NCBI RefSeq assembly: GCF_003591035.1
Contig: NZ_QYUO01000001.1
Coordinates: forward strand, 1,674,001-1,738,000
Source of the DNA: Noviherbaspirillum saxi
GTDB taxonomy: Bacteria > Pseudomonadota > Gammaproteobacteria > Burkholderiales > Burkholderiaceae_D
Direction of reading: 5' to 3'
DNA: 64,000 nt
Both the position numbers and the translations under genes were made by a program. The notes beneath the pieces were generated by a model. The model saw only the letters and a program-made list of their open reading frames with translations, did not search any database and was not told the origin of the DNA. Positions 8,242 to 18,139 of this stretch are shown here, piece after piece. Position 1 is the first letter of the stretch. Every line of letters starts with the position of its first letter.

Positions 8242-8931
8242 ATGCGTACCATTCTCGCCATTGAAACATCATCCGAGCTTGCTTCCGTCGCCTTGTCGCA
8301 TCAAGGTCGCGTGATCGCAAGGGATACCGCCGGGGTGCAAACCCATTCGCAATCGGTCCTGCCTATGGTGCAGGCCATTCTGTCTGAAGCCGGCCTTCCT
8401 TTATCCCGCTGCGATGCAATCGCGTTCGGGGCGGGGCCGGGTTCGTTTACCGGTGTCCGGACCGCATGCGGCGTCGCACAGGGACTGGCTTTCGGCGCCG
8501 ATCTGCCGGTCGTGCCGGTAATTACGCTGCAAGCGATGGCGCAGGCATGCCGTGATGCCTGCGGCGCCTCTGATGTATTGGCGGTTCTGGATGCACGGAT
8601 GGAAGAAGTTTATTGGGCTCAATACCACTTCGACAACGGATGGGTCACCGTAGTCGAACCCGGCCTGTCGCCTGCGTCGGCGGTCGTTGCCACAGGCAAT
8701 GTTGTTGCCTGTGGCAATGGTCTCACGGCCTATGCGGCAGTGTTTTCCGCCCTGCCGTTCGCAGCAGACGCATGCATGAATATCATGCCGCACGCCACAC
8801 AAGTGGTGGCATTGGCGCAACATGAACTGGCGGCAGGGCGCGCCGTCCATGCGCGCGATGCCCAGCCGGTCTACCTGCGCAACAAGGTAGCCCTGACCAC
8901 GGCCGAGCGCAGTGCCCGGACGGCCGCATGA
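8242..8931 (+). CDS. tsaB: tRNA threonylcarbamoyladenosine biosynthesis protein TsaB
   Basis: 229 residues, matching the usual TsaB (YeaZ) length. It has the ASKHA-fold N-terminus (ILAIETSSELASVAL) and the GPGSFTGVRTACGVAQGLA segment typical of the TsaB/TsaD pair. TsaB forms a scaffold with TsaD and TsaE for t6A37 modification of ANN-decoding tRNAs in the cytoplasm. It is the first gene of an overlapped set; rimI starts within its last codons (ATGA), an arrangement common in proteobacteria. Confidence 0.95.
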   Translation: MRTILAIETSSELASVALSHQGRVIARDTAGVQTHSQSVLPMVQAILSEAGLPLSRCDAIAFGAGPGSFTGVRTACGVAQGLAFGADLPVVPVITLQAMAQACRDACGASDVLAVLDARMEEVYWAQYHFDNGWVTVVEPGLSPASAVVATGNVVACGNGLTAYAAVFSALPFAADACMNIMPHATQVVALAQHELAAGRAVHARDAQPVYLRNKVALTTAERSARTAA

Positions 8932-9419
8932 GCGCCGTATATCGTGTAACAGCAACATCGCCGGACCTGTCTACCCTGCGTTTTGCACCGATGCAAGTAG
9001 CGGATATGCCGGATGTGCTTGCCATCGAAAACGATGTCTATCCTCATCCGTGGACGCGAGGCAACTTTCTGGATTCGCTATACAACGGTTACGATACCTG
9101 GACCCTGCGCGAGGAGTCCGGCCAACTCGCAGGATATTTTCTGATGATGCCTATGGTCGATGAAGCGCACCTGCTCAATATCAGCGTGCGGCGCGACCTG
9201 CATGGCCGAGGCGTGGGACGCATGCAGCTGGACAAGGTGGTCGAGCGGGCACGCGAAAAGGCGATGCAATCGATACTATTGGAAGTGCGCCCGTCGAACC
9301 AGCGTGCGCTTGCGGTGTACCAGCGATACGGGTTCGTCGAGATCGGCCGGCGCAAAGGCTATTACCCGGCAGCGGATGGCACGCGAGAAGATGCAATCGT
9401 AATGAGGTTTCCCTTATGA
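8928..9419 (+). CDS. rimI: ribosomal protein bS18 N-alanine acetyltransferase RimI
   Basis: A 163-residue GNAT acetyltransferase. The acetyl-CoA loop is seen in SVRRDLHGRGVGRMQLDKV, followed by LLEVRPSNQRALAVYQRYGF, the classic RimI motif B region. RimI acetylates the N-terminal Ala of bS18 and sometimes other proteins. It overlaps tsaB by 4 bp and the glycosylase gene by 4 bp, so translation is likely coupled. Confidence 0.93.
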   Translation: MSAVYRVTATSPDLSTLRFAPMQVADMPDVLAIENDVYPHPWTRGNFLDSLYNGYDTWTLREESGQLAGYFLMMPMVDEAHLLNISVRRDLHGRGVGRMQLDKVVERAREKAMQSILLEVRPSNQRALAVYQRYGFVEIGRRKGYYPAADGTREDAIVMRFPL

Positions 9420-10234
9420 CGGCGAATGTACGACGCCGCGCGGCGTTTATCGATGAAATGGGCATTGGTCCGCTATGGTCCCGCCGCAATGCACCTGAAA
9501 CTGCAGCTGAAACCGCCTTGCAACCGGATACCGCCGAGCCGGCAGTAGAAGTCACGAAGGCATTTGCACCGGTAATGGAAGCATGGCCTGAAGAGACAGC
9601 GACGCTGGAATTGCAAACCAAGGTGACGCCACAGGCACCGCCGGCGCGCGAGGTCGCTCACATGGACTGGGTCGAACTCAAGACCAGCGTTGCCGGTTGC
9701 GTCAAATGCGGGCTTTGCCAGGGGCGCACCAACACGGTATTCGGCGTGGGCGACGAAAAGGCAAAATGGCTCTTTATAGGCGAAGGCCCGGGCCGCAATG
9801 AAGACCTGCAGGGTGAACCTTTCGTCGGTCAGGCCGGCAAGCTGCTGGACAACATGCTGCGCGCCGTGGGCTTGCGTCGAGGAGAAAATGCCTATATCGC
9901 CAATATCGTGAAATGCCGGCCTACCGATGCGAATGGAAAAGACCGTCCGCCGACGGCTGCAGAAACTGCTGCCTGCCTGCCTTATCTGGAGCGTCAGATT
10001 GCGCTGATTCAGCCCAGCGTGCTGGTCGCGCTGGGCAAGACCGCTGCATTGTCGCTGCTGGCATTGGACCCAGATACGCCCGTGTCGCGGTTGCGCGGCA
10101 AAGTGCACCGATATGCGGATCGGCCCCTGATCGTGACCTATCACCCGGCCTACCTGTTGCGCAATATGATCGACAAGAGAAAAGCCTGGGAAGATCTGAG
10201 TCTTGCCATGACAACGTATGCCGGCCTCGACTGA
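9416..10234 (+). CDS. uracil-DNA glycosylase, family 4 (Fe-S type)
   Basis: A 272-residue protein: a low-complexity Glu/Ala/Pro-rich N-terminal 85 residues, then a type-4 UDG domain. The domain shows the Fe-S cysteines (Cys95/Cys98 in GCVKCGLC, with Cys167 and Cys187 as likely partners), motif 1 GEGPGRNED followed by LQGEPFVGQAG, and the late motif YHPAYLLRN with the conserved His. It removes uracil arising from cytosine deamination. It overlaps rimI by 4 bp and the DUF1853 gene by 17 bp. The N-terminal linker is longer than in thermophile enzymes, as is usual in betaproteobacteria. Confidence 0.92.
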   Translation: MTANVRRRAAFIDEMGIGPLWSRRNAPETAAETALQPDTAEPAVEVTKAFAPVMEAWPEETATLELQTKVTPQAPPAREVAHMDWVELKTSVAGCVKCGLCQGRTNTVFGVGDEKAKWLFIGEGPGRNEDLQGEPFVGQAGKLLDNMLRAVGLRRGENAYIANIVKCRPTDANGKDRPPTAAETAACLPYLERQIALIQPSVLVALGKTAALSLLALDPDTPVSRLRGKVHRYADRPLIVTYHPAYLLRNMIDKRKAWEDLSLAMTTYAGLD

Positions 10235-11192
10235 GCCGCAATCTTTCCTGCATCCCAGCCATCAGGAACAGTTCCATCAACGCTGGAACCACCTGACTGA
10301 CCGGCATGTACGCACGCTTGCCTGGCTGCTCGATGCGCCGGACCTGCTCGATGCAACGGCGCCGGAATGGAGCGGACGCGTAGCCAGCCTGGGCCCGGTC
10401 GACCAGCGCACAGCCGAATGGCTGGCGCAACTCGACAGCAGTCCGCAAGCCTTGCATGCCTATCTGGGGGTGCAAGCTTTCACACGGCTCGGTCGCTATG
10501 CGGAAAAGCTGATGGCTTACTTCCTGGAGTCGCGCAATGATCTGGTCGCCCATGGTGTGCAGGTGCGCATGGGCAAGAATGCAACGATAGGCGAGTTCGA
10601 TTTTCTGCTGCGTCAGGGAGAAGACCTGGTGCATTGGGAATTTGCGACCAAGTTATATCTGCTTGAGTCCAGCGGCCGTGGACACAGGGCCGATTATTTT
10701 GTCGGGCCGAATCTCGCCGATACCCTGGGTGCGAAAGTGCGCAAGATCATGGATCAGCAATTGACCTTATCGCAGCATCCCGCTGCGCAAGCGCATCTGC
10801 CGGAACCGATCGCGCGTGCGCAGGCCTTGGTCAAGGGATGGCTTTTTTATCACGGACAAACGCCGCTGGCGGCACTGCCGGAGGGTATCTCACTTGCGCA
10901 TTGCCGGGGCTTCTGGTGCCCGCTTGAAGAGACAGCAGGGCTAAAGTCCGAGCGCTATGTCGTGCTGCCGCGTCTCGACTGGCTGGCGCCCGCAAAAACG
11001 CGGCATGAGGATGCTGTCGATTATGCGGAGCTCCGTCTGATGCTGGAAACCCATTTTGCCGGCAATACGTCGCCGGTGCTGGTGGCTTTGTTGCAGCCGT
11101 GTGGCGACGTGCTGCTCGAAATCGATCGCGGTTTTATCGTGCCCGACGACTGGCAGCGTCGGGCGGCAATACGCATTGCTAAAGTTAGCTGA
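10218..11192 (+). CDS. DUF1853-family protein
   Basis: 324 residues matching the DUF1853 pattern: SPQALHAYLGVQAFTRLGRYAEKLMAYFLE in the first third, followed by a nuclease-like stretch GEFDFLLRQ and VHWEFATKLYL. The spacing of Asp, Glu and Lys in those two segments resembles the PD-(D/E)xK nuclease core; this is my inference. No membrane segments. It is the last gene of the tsaB-rimI-udg chain, overlapping udg by 17 bp, which hints at a DNA-repair link. Function undetermined. Confidence 0.8.
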   Translation: MPASTEPQSFLHPSHQEQFHQRWNHLTDRHVRTLAWLLDAPDLLDATAPEWSGRVASLGPVDQRTAEWLAQLDSSPQALHAYLGVQAFTRLGRYAEKLMAYFLESRNDLVAHGVQVRMGKNATIGEFDFLLRQGEDLVHWEFATKLYLLESSGRGHRADYFVGPNLADTLGAKVRKIMDQQLTLSQHPAAQAHLPEPIARAQALVKGWLFYHGQTPLAALPEGISLAHCRGFWCPLEETAGLKSERYVVLPRLDWLAPAKTRHEDAVDYAELRLMLETHFAGNTSPVLVALLQPCGDVLLEIDRGFIVPDDWQRRAAIRIAKVS

Positions 11193-11207
11193 CAGCGTCG
11201 GCTCAGT

Positions 11208-12476
11208 TCAATGCTTGTGTTCGCCGATCAGTGACAGCGAATCATGTTCGCGCTGGTTTGCCGCGTGCTTGCGCATGGCAAGCAGCATGGTGCCGGACAC
11301 AAACAGCCCGAAGAGGACAATCACAATATTGATGTCCAGGTTAAGTTTCACCATCAGCGCATACAGCATCAGCATCGTCAGCACCGACAGGTTTTCATTG
11401 AAATTTTGTACAGCGATCGAGTGACCTGCGCTCAGCAGCACGTGGCCGCGGTGCTGGAGCAAGGCATTCATCGGCACCACAAAGTAGCCTGACAGGGCTC
11501 CGACCAGGATCAATAGCGGATAGGCAAGCCACACCGTATCGACCAGGGTCATGCCGATCACGATCACGCCCATGATCACGCCAAGCGGCATGACGCTCAG
11601 AGAGCGCTTGAGCGGCACGAAGCGTGCGGCGGCTGCGGCGCCGGCAGCGACACCGACTGCAAACACGCCCTGCAGAATTGCCGCTTTATCGAGCGGCATG
11701 TGCAGAGATTTTTCCGCCCACTTGAGAACAATGAACTGCAAGGTCGCGCCGGCGCCCCAGAACAAGGTGGTCACGGCCAGCGAAATCTGGCCGAGCTTGT
11801 CTCTCCATAGCGTAGTGAAACAGACGGCAAAATCAGCGATCAGTTTGATCGGATTGCGTTCCTGGTGCGGGTAGCGGGCGCCTGTATCGGGAATCTTCAG
11901 ATTGAACAAGGCGGCCGCAACATAGGTGACCATGATGACCGACAAGGCAGCTTCGGCTGCGGTATCGATTTGCGTATTCAATATGGGGAAATCGAATGCA
12001 AGCAAGGCACTTGAAATGTGTGTATTGACGAGCGCACCGCCCATGACCGTTCCAAGGATAATGGAAATCACGGTCAATCCCTCGATCCAGCCATTCGCCG
12101 CGACCAGTTTTTCAGGCGGCAGCAATTCCGTCAGGATGCCGTACTTCGCAGGCGAATAGGCCGCCGCACCGAAGCCGACCACTGCGTAGGCAAACAGTGG
12201 GTGGACGTTGAAAAACATCAACCCGCAACCCGCTATCTTGATCAGGTTGGTGACAAACATCACCCGGCCCTTCGGCAGGGAGTCCGCGAATGCGCCGACG
12301 AAAGCGGCGAGCAGAACATACGACAGCACGAAAAACAACTTCAGGAGCGGCGTCATCCACGCCGGAGCCTTCATGGTTGTAAGCAGTGCAATAGCTGCGA
12401 TAAGGAGAGCATTGTCGGCAAGCGATGAAAAAAACTGCGCCGCCATGATGGTGTAAAAACCGCGATTCATCCGCAT
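11208..12476 (-). CDS. lplT: lysophospholipid transporter LplT (MFS)
   Basis: About 422 residues from ATG 12476 (ATG 12470 is equally possible; a reading to 12623 adds 49 unlikely residues). A major-facilitator protein with 11-12 membrane spans and the LplT N-terminus MNRGFYTIMAAQFFSSLADNA. LplT flips lysophospholipids, mainly lyso-PE, from the outer to the inner leaflet of the inner membrane for re-acylation by Aas, which is not present here. It is divergent from alr and convergent with the DUF1853 gene. The lplT/alr neighbourhood is common in Burkholderiales. Confidence 0.88.
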   Translation of the reverse strand: MRMNRGFYTIMAAQFFSSLADNALLIAAIALLTTMKAPAWMTPLLKLFFVLSYVLLAAFVGAFADSLPKGRVMFVTNLIKIAGCGLMFFNVHPLFAYAVVGFGAAAYSPAKYGILTELLPPEKLVAANGWIEGLTVISIILGTVMGGALVNTHISSALLAFDFPILNTQIDTAAEAALSVIMVTYVAAALFNLKIPDTGARYPHQERNPIKLIADFAVCFTTLWRDKLGQISLAVTTLFWGAGATLQFIVLKWAEKSLHMPLDKAAILQGVFAVGVAAGAAAAARFVPLKRSLSVMPLGVIMGVIVIGMTLVDTVWLAYPLLILVGALSGYFVVPMNALLQHRGHVLLSAGHSIAVQNFNENLSVLTMLMLYALMVKLNLDINIVIVLFGLFVSGTMLLAMRKHAANQREHDSLSLIGEHKH

Positions 12477-12626
12477 ATTGAGGTGTACCCGTGTTTCTGG
12501 ACTGTCTCCGGCTTGCTTTATACCATGAAAATATGTGCCCGAAGCTGAATTGATGACGGGCGTCAAAGCCTCGTCCGGTAAAATGGAGCAGCGCAATAGA
12601 GCACAGCCCCTTCCATTTGACATCCC

Positions 12627-13706
12627 ATGCCTAGACCCTTAGTCGCCACCATTCATTCCTCAGCTTTGCGACACAACCTACGCGTCGCCAGACAATCCGC
12701 GCCCCACGCAAAGATATGGGGAATAGTCAAGGCGAACGCCTACGGACACGGGCTGGAGCGAGGCATGCGCGCATTCGCGGAGGCTGATGGCCTCGGTTTG
12801 ATCGAAATCGATGCTGCACTGCGATTGCGCGAACTTGGATGGAACAAGCCGGTTCTATTGCTGGAGGGGTTTTTTGATGAGTCCGACTTGCCGGAACTCG
12901 CGGCGCGCGACATACAGTTTGCCATTCACACGGATGAACAGATCGACATGCTTGGGCACGCGTCTTTGTCCTCGTCTGTCCATGTTCATTTGAAAATGAA
13001 CACCGGCATGAACCGGCTGGGGTTCGCCCCCCATGCATTTCGCGCCGCCTATGAGCGGCTACGGACCATGCCGATCGTCCGCGGCATTACGCTGATGACG
13101 CATTTTGCCAATGCAGACGATAGCCAGAATGCATGCATGCCGCTTGCCGAACAGGTAAAACGATTCAAGAATGTTACCGACGGCCTGGATGGAGAGCGCA
13201 GTCTTGCCAATTCAGCCGCCGTGCTGAACCATCCTGAGGTTGCGGCTGACTGGGTCAGGCCGGGCATCATGCTGTACGGGGCGACGCCAGGCGGCCAGAG
13301 TGCCGCCGAATTCGGCTTGCAACCGGCGATGACGCTTGCCAGTCAAATTATAGGCATCCAACGAATAGAGCCCGGAGACCCGATTGGCTACGGCAGCCGA
13401 TTCGTTGCCGAAAAAACCATGACCGTCGGCGTGGTCGCCTGCGGCTATGCCGACGGCTATCCGCGTCATGCGCCGGCCGGCACACCCGTTATTGTCGACG
13501 GAAAGCGAACTCGCATTGTCGGACGCGTATCAATGGATATGCTCAACGTCGACCTGACCGATGTGCCCGGCGCCCGGGTTGGCAGCAAGGTTGAATTATG
13601 GGGCCGGAATTTGCCTATCGATGAAGTGGCAAACGCGGCTGGCACGATCGGTTATGAATTGATGTGTGCGGTCGCGCCGCGCGTAGCCGTTATCGAAGAA
13701 GAATAG
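12627..13706 (+). CDS. alr: alanine racemase
   Basis: 359 residues, typical of proteobacterial Alr. PLP attaches to Lys35 in [11 protein letters not shown]. The second catalytic residue, Tyr, lies in [13 protein letters not shown], and [12 protein letters not shown] is the active-site Met/Asp region. It interconverts L- and D-alanine for peptidoglycan synthesis or D-Ala catabolism. radA follows after 17 bp on the same strand. Confidence 0.95.
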   Translation: MPRPLVATIHSSALRHNLRVARQSAPHAKIWGIVKANAYGHGLERGMRAFAEADGLGLIEIDAALRLRELGWNKPVLLLEGFFDESDLPELAARDIQFAIHTDEQIDMLGHASLSSSVHVHLKMNTGMNRLGFAPHAFRAAYERLRTMPIVRGITLMTHFANADDSQNACMPLAEQVKRFKNVTDGLDGERSLANSAAVLNHPEVAADWVRPGIMLYGATPGGQSAAEFGLQPAMTLASQIIGIQRIEPGDPIGYGSRFVAEKTMTVGVVACGYADGYPRHAPAGTPVIVDGKRTRIVGRVSMDMLNVDLTDVPGARVGSKVELWGRNLPIDEVANAAGTIGYELMCAVAPRVAVIEEE

Positions 13707-13723
13707 ACTACCAGCAGACTGAC

Positions 13724-15094
13724 ATGGCTAAACAAAAAACCAACTACACCTGTACCGAATGCGGCGGTGTGACCAGCAAGTGGGCCGGGCAATGTCCGGC
13801 ATGCGGTCAATGGAACACCCTGGTCGAGACCGTGGTGGAAACGGCGGGTAACCGGTTTTCGGGGCAGCATCAAGGACTTGCGCAAACCTCGCCCGTACTC
13901 AGTCTTGCGGATATCGAAGCCATCGACGTGCCGCGTTTCGGGACCGGCATCGACGAATTCGATCGCGTGCTGGGCGGCGGCCTGGTGGCGGGCGGGGTGG
14001 TCCTGATCGGCGGCGATCCCGGCATCGGCAAATCGACCCTGCTGCTGCAGGCGCTTGCCAATATGTCAAAGATAAAAAAGACCTTGTATGTGAGCGGCGA
14101 AGAGTCCGGCGCGCAAATCGCCTTGCGCGCCAAGCGTCTTGCCGTCGATGCCAAAGACCTGCAATTGCAGGCCGAAATCCAGTTGGAGAAAATTCTCAAT
14201 ACGCTGGCCGAGCACAAGCCCCAGGTTGCCGTCATCGATTCGATCCAGACCATCTATTCCGACGCACTGACATCGGCGCCGGGATCGGTCGCCCAGGTAC
14301 GTGAATGCGCCGCGCAATTGACGCGGGTCGCCAAGCAGTCCGGCATCACTATCATCATGGTGGGGCATGTGACCAAGGAAGGCGCGCTGGCAGGACCGCG
14401 CGTGCTGGAGCATATCGTGGATACGGTGCTGTATTTCGAAGGCGATACGCACTCGAGTTTCCGGCTGGTACGGGCATTCAAAAATCGCTTTGGCGCGGTC
14501 AATGAGCTCGGCGTGTTCGCGATGACCGAGAAGGGCCTGAAAGGCGTGTCCAATCCTTCCGCGCTGTTCCTTTCGCAGCACGACAATCAAGTGCCGGGCT
14601 CCTGCGTGATGGTGACCCAGGAAGGAACGCGTCCCTTGCTGGTGGAAATCCAGGCTCTGGTCGACACCTCGCATGTGCCTAATGCACGACGCCTTTCCGT
14701 CGGCCTTGAGCAGAACCGCCTCGCCATGTTGCTTGCAGTCCTGCATCGCCATGCCGCCATCGCCGCATTCGATCAGGACGTGTTCATCAATGCGGTGGGC
14801 GGCGTCAAGATTACCGAACCGGCGGCCGACCTGGCCGTGCTGCTGGCGATTCATTCATCGATGCGCAACAAGCCCTTGCCGCGCGGTCTTGTTGTATTTG
14901 GCGAAGTCGGCCTGGCCGGCGAAATCCGTCCCGCGCCGCGTGGCCAGGAGCGGCTGCGCGAGGCGGCAAAGCTGGGATTTTCGATTGCCTTGATCCCGAA
15001 AGCCAATGCGCCTAAGCATGCTATCGAAGGCTTGAAAGTCATTGCGGTCGAACGCATTGACGAAGCCCTCAACCGGGTGCGCGACGAAGCTTAA
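13724..15094 (+). CDS. radA: DNA repair protein RadA
   Basis: 456 residues from ATG 13724, where the family N-terminus MAKQKTNYTC begins. Domains in order: C4 zinc finger (CTECGG and CPACGQW), RecA-like ATPase with Walker A GGDPGIGKST near residue 100, the RadA-specific KNRFG motif (about residue 255), and a Lon-protease-like C-terminal domain lacking the protease Ser. RadA drives branch migration of recombination intermediates. It sits 17 bp after alr and is probably co-transcribed. Confidence 0.96.
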   Translation: MAKQKTNYTCTECGGVTSKWAGQCPACGQWNTLVETVVETAGNRFSGQHQGLAQTSPVLSLADIEAIDVPRFGTGIDEFDRVLGGGLVAGGVVLIGGDPGIGKSTLLLQALANMSKIKKTLYVSGEESGAQIALRAKRLAVDAKDLQLQAEIQLEKILNTLAEHKPQVAVIDSIQTIYSDALTSAPGSVAQVRECAAQLTRVAKQSGITIIMVGHVTKEGALAGPRVLEHIVDTVLYFEGDTHSSFRLVRAFKNRFGAVNELGVFAMTEKGLKGVSNPSALFLSQHDNQVPGSCVMVTQEGTRPLLVEIQALVDTSHVPNARRLSVGLEQNRLAMLLAVLHRHAAIAAFDQDVFINAVGGVKITEPAADLAVLLAIHSSMRNKPLPRGLVVFGEVGLAGEIRPAPRGQERLREAAKLGFSIALIPKANAPKHAIEGLKVIAVERIDEALNRVRDEA

Positions 15095-15115
15095 GGTTTG
15101 CTGCCGAGGATGCGT

Positions 15116-16417
15116 TTACTGGCGCAAAAAAGCTGCTGCCTGTACTCCGCTGCGTATGGCGGCCTCCAGCGTGGCAGGATAGTCGCCTGCGGTGTAGTCT
15201 CCGGCCAGTACGAGACCGCGTATGCCGGTGTCGTTCAGCGGGCGCGTCAGCCCCGGTCTGCAGGAAAACGTGGCGCGTTTTTCTGAAATGACCTTGACCC
15301 ACTTCGGAGACATCAGTTCCTGCTTGCCAAAGACCGTCGCAAGCTGCGCGGTCACATCGCGTGCCAGTGCATCATTTCTCTCGGCGATTGCGGCCGACGA
15401 TGCGCTGATTACCACGGCGAGGAGGCCGGCCTGAGTCGGGTCGAGCTGCCCGCGATCGAAAACGAACTGACCCCAGCAGCGGGACCGCTCGTCATCTGCC
15501 AGCGCAAAGAATGGATGCTCCAGCGATAATGCCGCGCCATACTGCAGATAGCATGTCGTGATCGGCTCATGTTCCAGGGAGTCAAGCAGTGAGGTATCCA
15601 TCAGCGACGACAATAAACGTGCTGCCTGATGCGCCGAGGTTGCCACGACAATCGCATCAAATTCCTCGCCGCCGTCCTGATGACAGACCTTCCAGCACGA
15701 CCCGTTCGCTTGCAAAGCCGATACCGTCGTGCCGTAAGCGACGCGCGCTCCGTGTCGCTCGATAAATTCAACAGCGCGCTTGGGAAAAAGAGTTCCGAGA
15801 TCAACCCGGGGAATCAGCATGTCGGACGCGGCACGGCGCGCTCCCAGGCTGTCACGCAATACGTTGAGAAATACCTGGGCGGAAGCCCGTTCCGGCGGCG
15901 TGTTCAGCGCCGCAATGCATAAAGGCTGCCACATTAACCGGATCAGTGTCTCGGTCTGATCGAACCGGCGGAGCAGTTCATCGACGCTGCAATCGACGTT
16001 CAGACGCCAATCCATCCAGCGCGCCGTTGTCGAAAAACGCGCAAGCGCCAGCTTGTCGTCTCGGTCCAGGCCTTTGGCGCGAATCAGGCCCGCCAACATA
16101 TGCAGCGGGGCAGGCAGACGCGGCGTCACGAAATCCATTCCGCTTCCGTTGGGATAGCGCATTTGCAGAGGAAGACGCAGCAGGGCATCTTCGGTACGTA
16201 CCCCTACCACGCGCAGCAAACGCAGGCTTTCGCTGTAGGCGCCGAGAAGGATGTGCTGCCCATTGTCGAGACTGACGCCGTTGATCGAGACCGCTCGCGC
16301 ACGGCCCCCGGGGCTACGGGCGGATTCATACAGCGTGACGGCGCTTCCCCTGCCTGCCAGTTCAACGGCGGCGGCACAGCCCGCCCAGCCGCCGCCAATG
16401 ACCGCGACCTTACGCAT
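15116..16417 (-). CDS. hpnE: hydroxysqualene dehydroxylase HpnE
   Basis: 433 residues from ATG 16417, which overlaps the stop of hpnD by one base (TGATG). An FAD-dependent amine-oxidase-type protein: dinucleotide-binding start VAVIGGGWAGCAAA, then RSPGGRARA and DNGQHILLGAY, with the C-terminal FAD motif GLVLAGDYTAGDYPATLEAAIRSG. HpnE reduces hydroxysqualene to squalene, the last step of the HpnC-HpnD-HpnE route. The gene is convergent with radA. Confidence 0.93.
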   Translation of the reverse strand: MRKVAVIGGGWAGCAAAVELAGRGSAVTLYESARSPGGRARAVSINGVSLDNGQHILLGAYSESLRLLRVVGVRTEDALLRLPLQMRYPNGSGMDFVTPRLPAPLHMLAGLIRAKGLDRDDKLALARFSTTARWMDWRLNVDCSVDELLRRFDQTETLIRLMWQPLCIAALNTPPERASAQVFLNVLRDSLGARRAASDMLIPRVDLGTLFPKRAVEFIERHGARVAYGTTVSALQANGSCWKVCHQDGGEEFDAIVVATSAHQAARLLSSLMDTSLLDSLEHEPITTCYLQYGAALSLEHPFFALADDERSRCWGQFVFDRGQLDPTQAGLLAVVISASSAAIAERNDALARDVTAQLATVFGKQELMSPKWVKVISEKRATFSCRPGLTRPLNDTGIRGLVLAGDYTAGDYPATLEAAIRSGVQAAAFLRQ

Positions 16418-17250
16418 CAGCCGCGGATATAGGTTTTCCACGCCAACCAAAGCTTGCGAATCGGCGTGAGGGAAATTTTCTGCTGCAAGACATGGAAGCC
16501 GTCGCGTTCTATCTCATTGAGCAGTGCACGGTATATCGCTGCCATCATCAGTCCCGGACGCTGGGCGCGGCGGTCTGCGGCTGGAAGCAGTGCAAAGGCT
16601 TCGTCATACATGGCCTGCGCACGATCAGCCTGGAAACGCATCAGTTTCTCGAAGTTTTCGCTGTGCCGCGCGTTCAGGATGTCGGCGGCGGTGACGTTGA
16701 ATTGCTGAAGTTCGCTGACAGGCAGGTAGACGCGCCCCTTGCGCGCATCCTCGCCAACGTCCCTGATGATATTGGTCAGTTGAAATGCAAGTCCAAGCTT
16801 TTCCGCGTACTGCAGGGTTTCCGGACGCGTCACGCCGAAGATGCTGGCCGACAGGATGCCGACCACGCTTGCGACATGCCAGCAATATTGCTTCAGGCCG
16901 GCATAGTCCAGATAACGGGTCTGGTTGAGGTCCATCTCCATGCCATCGATGATGGCTTGCAAATGCTTGCCGTCGAGTGCATACGGCGCCATATGCGGTT
17001 GCAGCGCCTTGGTAACCGGATGGGTCGGCTTGTCATCCAGCATGGACTGGATTTCGCGACGCCACCATACAAGCTTGTTGCGTGCAATCGTCACGTCCGT
17101 ACACTCATCGACGGTATCGTCCACTTCGCGACAGAACGCGTACAGCGCGGTAATGGCGCGGCGCCGTTCGGCAGGAAGAAACAGGAAGCTGTAATAAAAA
17201 CTGGAGCCGCTTTGTACGGCTTTTTGTTGGCAGTATTCGTCGGGCGACAT
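16417..17250 (-). CDS. hpnD: presqualene diphosphate synthase HpnD
   Basis: 277 residues of the squalene/phytoene synthase fold. Two aspartate-rich Mg-binding motifs are seen: EVDDTVDEC near residue 43 and RDVGEDARKGRVYLP near residue 165. HpnD condenses two farnesyl diphosphates to presqualene diphosphate. It is followed without gap by hpnE and preceded by hpnC after 36 bp, so the three form one operon. Confidence 0.94.
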   Translation of the reverse strand: MSPDEYCQQKAVQSGSSFYYSFLFLPAERRRAITALYAFCREVDDTVDECTDVTIARNKLVWWRREIQSMLDDKPTHPVTKALQPHMAPYALDGKHLQAIIDGMEMDLNQTRYLDYAGLKQYCWHVASVVGILSASIFGVTRPETLQYAEKLGLAFQLTNIIRDVGEDARKGRVYLPVSELQQFNVTAADILNARHSENFEKLMRFQADRAQAMYDEAFALLPAADRRAQRPGLMMAAIYRALLNEIERDGFHVLQQKISLTPIRKLWLAWKTYIRG

Positions 17251-17286
17251 GAAAAACCGGGTCTAGGGTAGTCGGAAGCCGCTATG

Positions 17287-18129
17287 CTAGCCGACATGCG
17301 CCATGCGCGACAAACTGAATTTCATCCGACTCGCCCGCCAGAGCATCACCAGCCAGTCGGACGGTCCAAGCTTCGGCCGGTGGCGGAATACATCGTAGCC
17401 GTTGAGCTCGATTCGTTCGAGAATCCGCAGGCCTCCCTGGACGACGAGCCTCAGTTCCCAGCCGATGCGACCCGGCAGCCGCAATGCAAGCGGGGCGCCG
17501 GCCAGCATCATGGTGCGCGCGCGATCGACTTCGAAGCGCATCAATGCGCGCCAGGCATCATCTACCTGCGCATTTGCGATATGTGTCTCATCCACGCCAA
17601 AACGGCGCAAATCTTCCAAAGGCAAATAAATGCGGGCCTTGTTCCAGTCGATCGCGACGTCCTGCCAGAAATTGATCAATTGAAGTGACGAGCAAATGGC
17701 GTCGGAGTCGCGCAGGTTGGCGCTTGTGGCGGCACCGTATAGTTCCAGCATCAGGCATCCGACCGGATTGGCGGAACGACGGCAGTAGTCCAGCAGGGCG
17801 CCAAAACTCTCATAATGATCGGTAACAACATCCTGCCTGAATGCCGAAAGCAGATCGCGGAACGGCTGGATCGGCAGGCGATAGTCACGGATAACGGCAG
17901 CCAGAGAAAGAAATAGCGGCGCCAGATCGGTCCGCTGGTTTTCGATCCCGGTCAGCGCGTCTTCGTAGATAGCAAGGCCGCACAATCTCTCCTCGGCTGA
18001 CGCTTCACCCTCGTCGGCAATATCGTCGGCGCTTCGTGCGAAAGCATAGATTGCCTGCACAGCGGGGCGTAAACGGCGAGGTAGCAATACCGAGGCTACA
18101 GGGAAATTTTCGTAGTGATCAATAGACAT
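17287..18129 (-). CDS. hpnC: squalene synthase HpnC
   Basis: 280 residues of the same fold as HpnD. Its motifs are RSADDIADEGE (first Asp-rich) and NFWQDVAIDWNKARIYLP (second), plus the N-terminus HYENFPVASVLLPRRLRPAV typical of HpnC. HpnC converts presqualene diphosphate to hydroxysqualene. It is the first gene of hpnCDE; squalene-hopene cyclase is not in this window. Its start lies 10 bp from a perfect inverted repeat (18140-18155) in the divergent promoter region shared with an RND efflux operon. Confidence 0.93.
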   Translation of the reverse strand: MSIDHYENFPVASVLLPRRLRPAVQAIYAFARSADDIADEGEASAEERLCGLAIYEDALTGIENQRTDLAPLFLSLAAVIRDYRLPIQPFRDLLSAFRQDVVTDHYESFGALLDYCRRSANPVGCLMLELYGAATSANLRDSDAICSSLQLINFWQDVAIDWNKARIYLPLEDLRRFGVDETHIANAQVDDAWRALMRFEVDRARTMMLAGAPLALRLPGRIGWELRLVVQGGLRILERIELNGYDVFRHRPKLGPSDWLVMLWRASRMKFSLSRMAHVG

Positions 18130-18139
18130 GAGTCTCTAA

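Noticed and set aside
12477..12623. N-terminal extension of LplT to ATG 12623
   Set aside because: The family N-terminus is MNRGFY; the extra residues are not hydrophobic or conserved and would leave only 3 bp to the divergent alr start.
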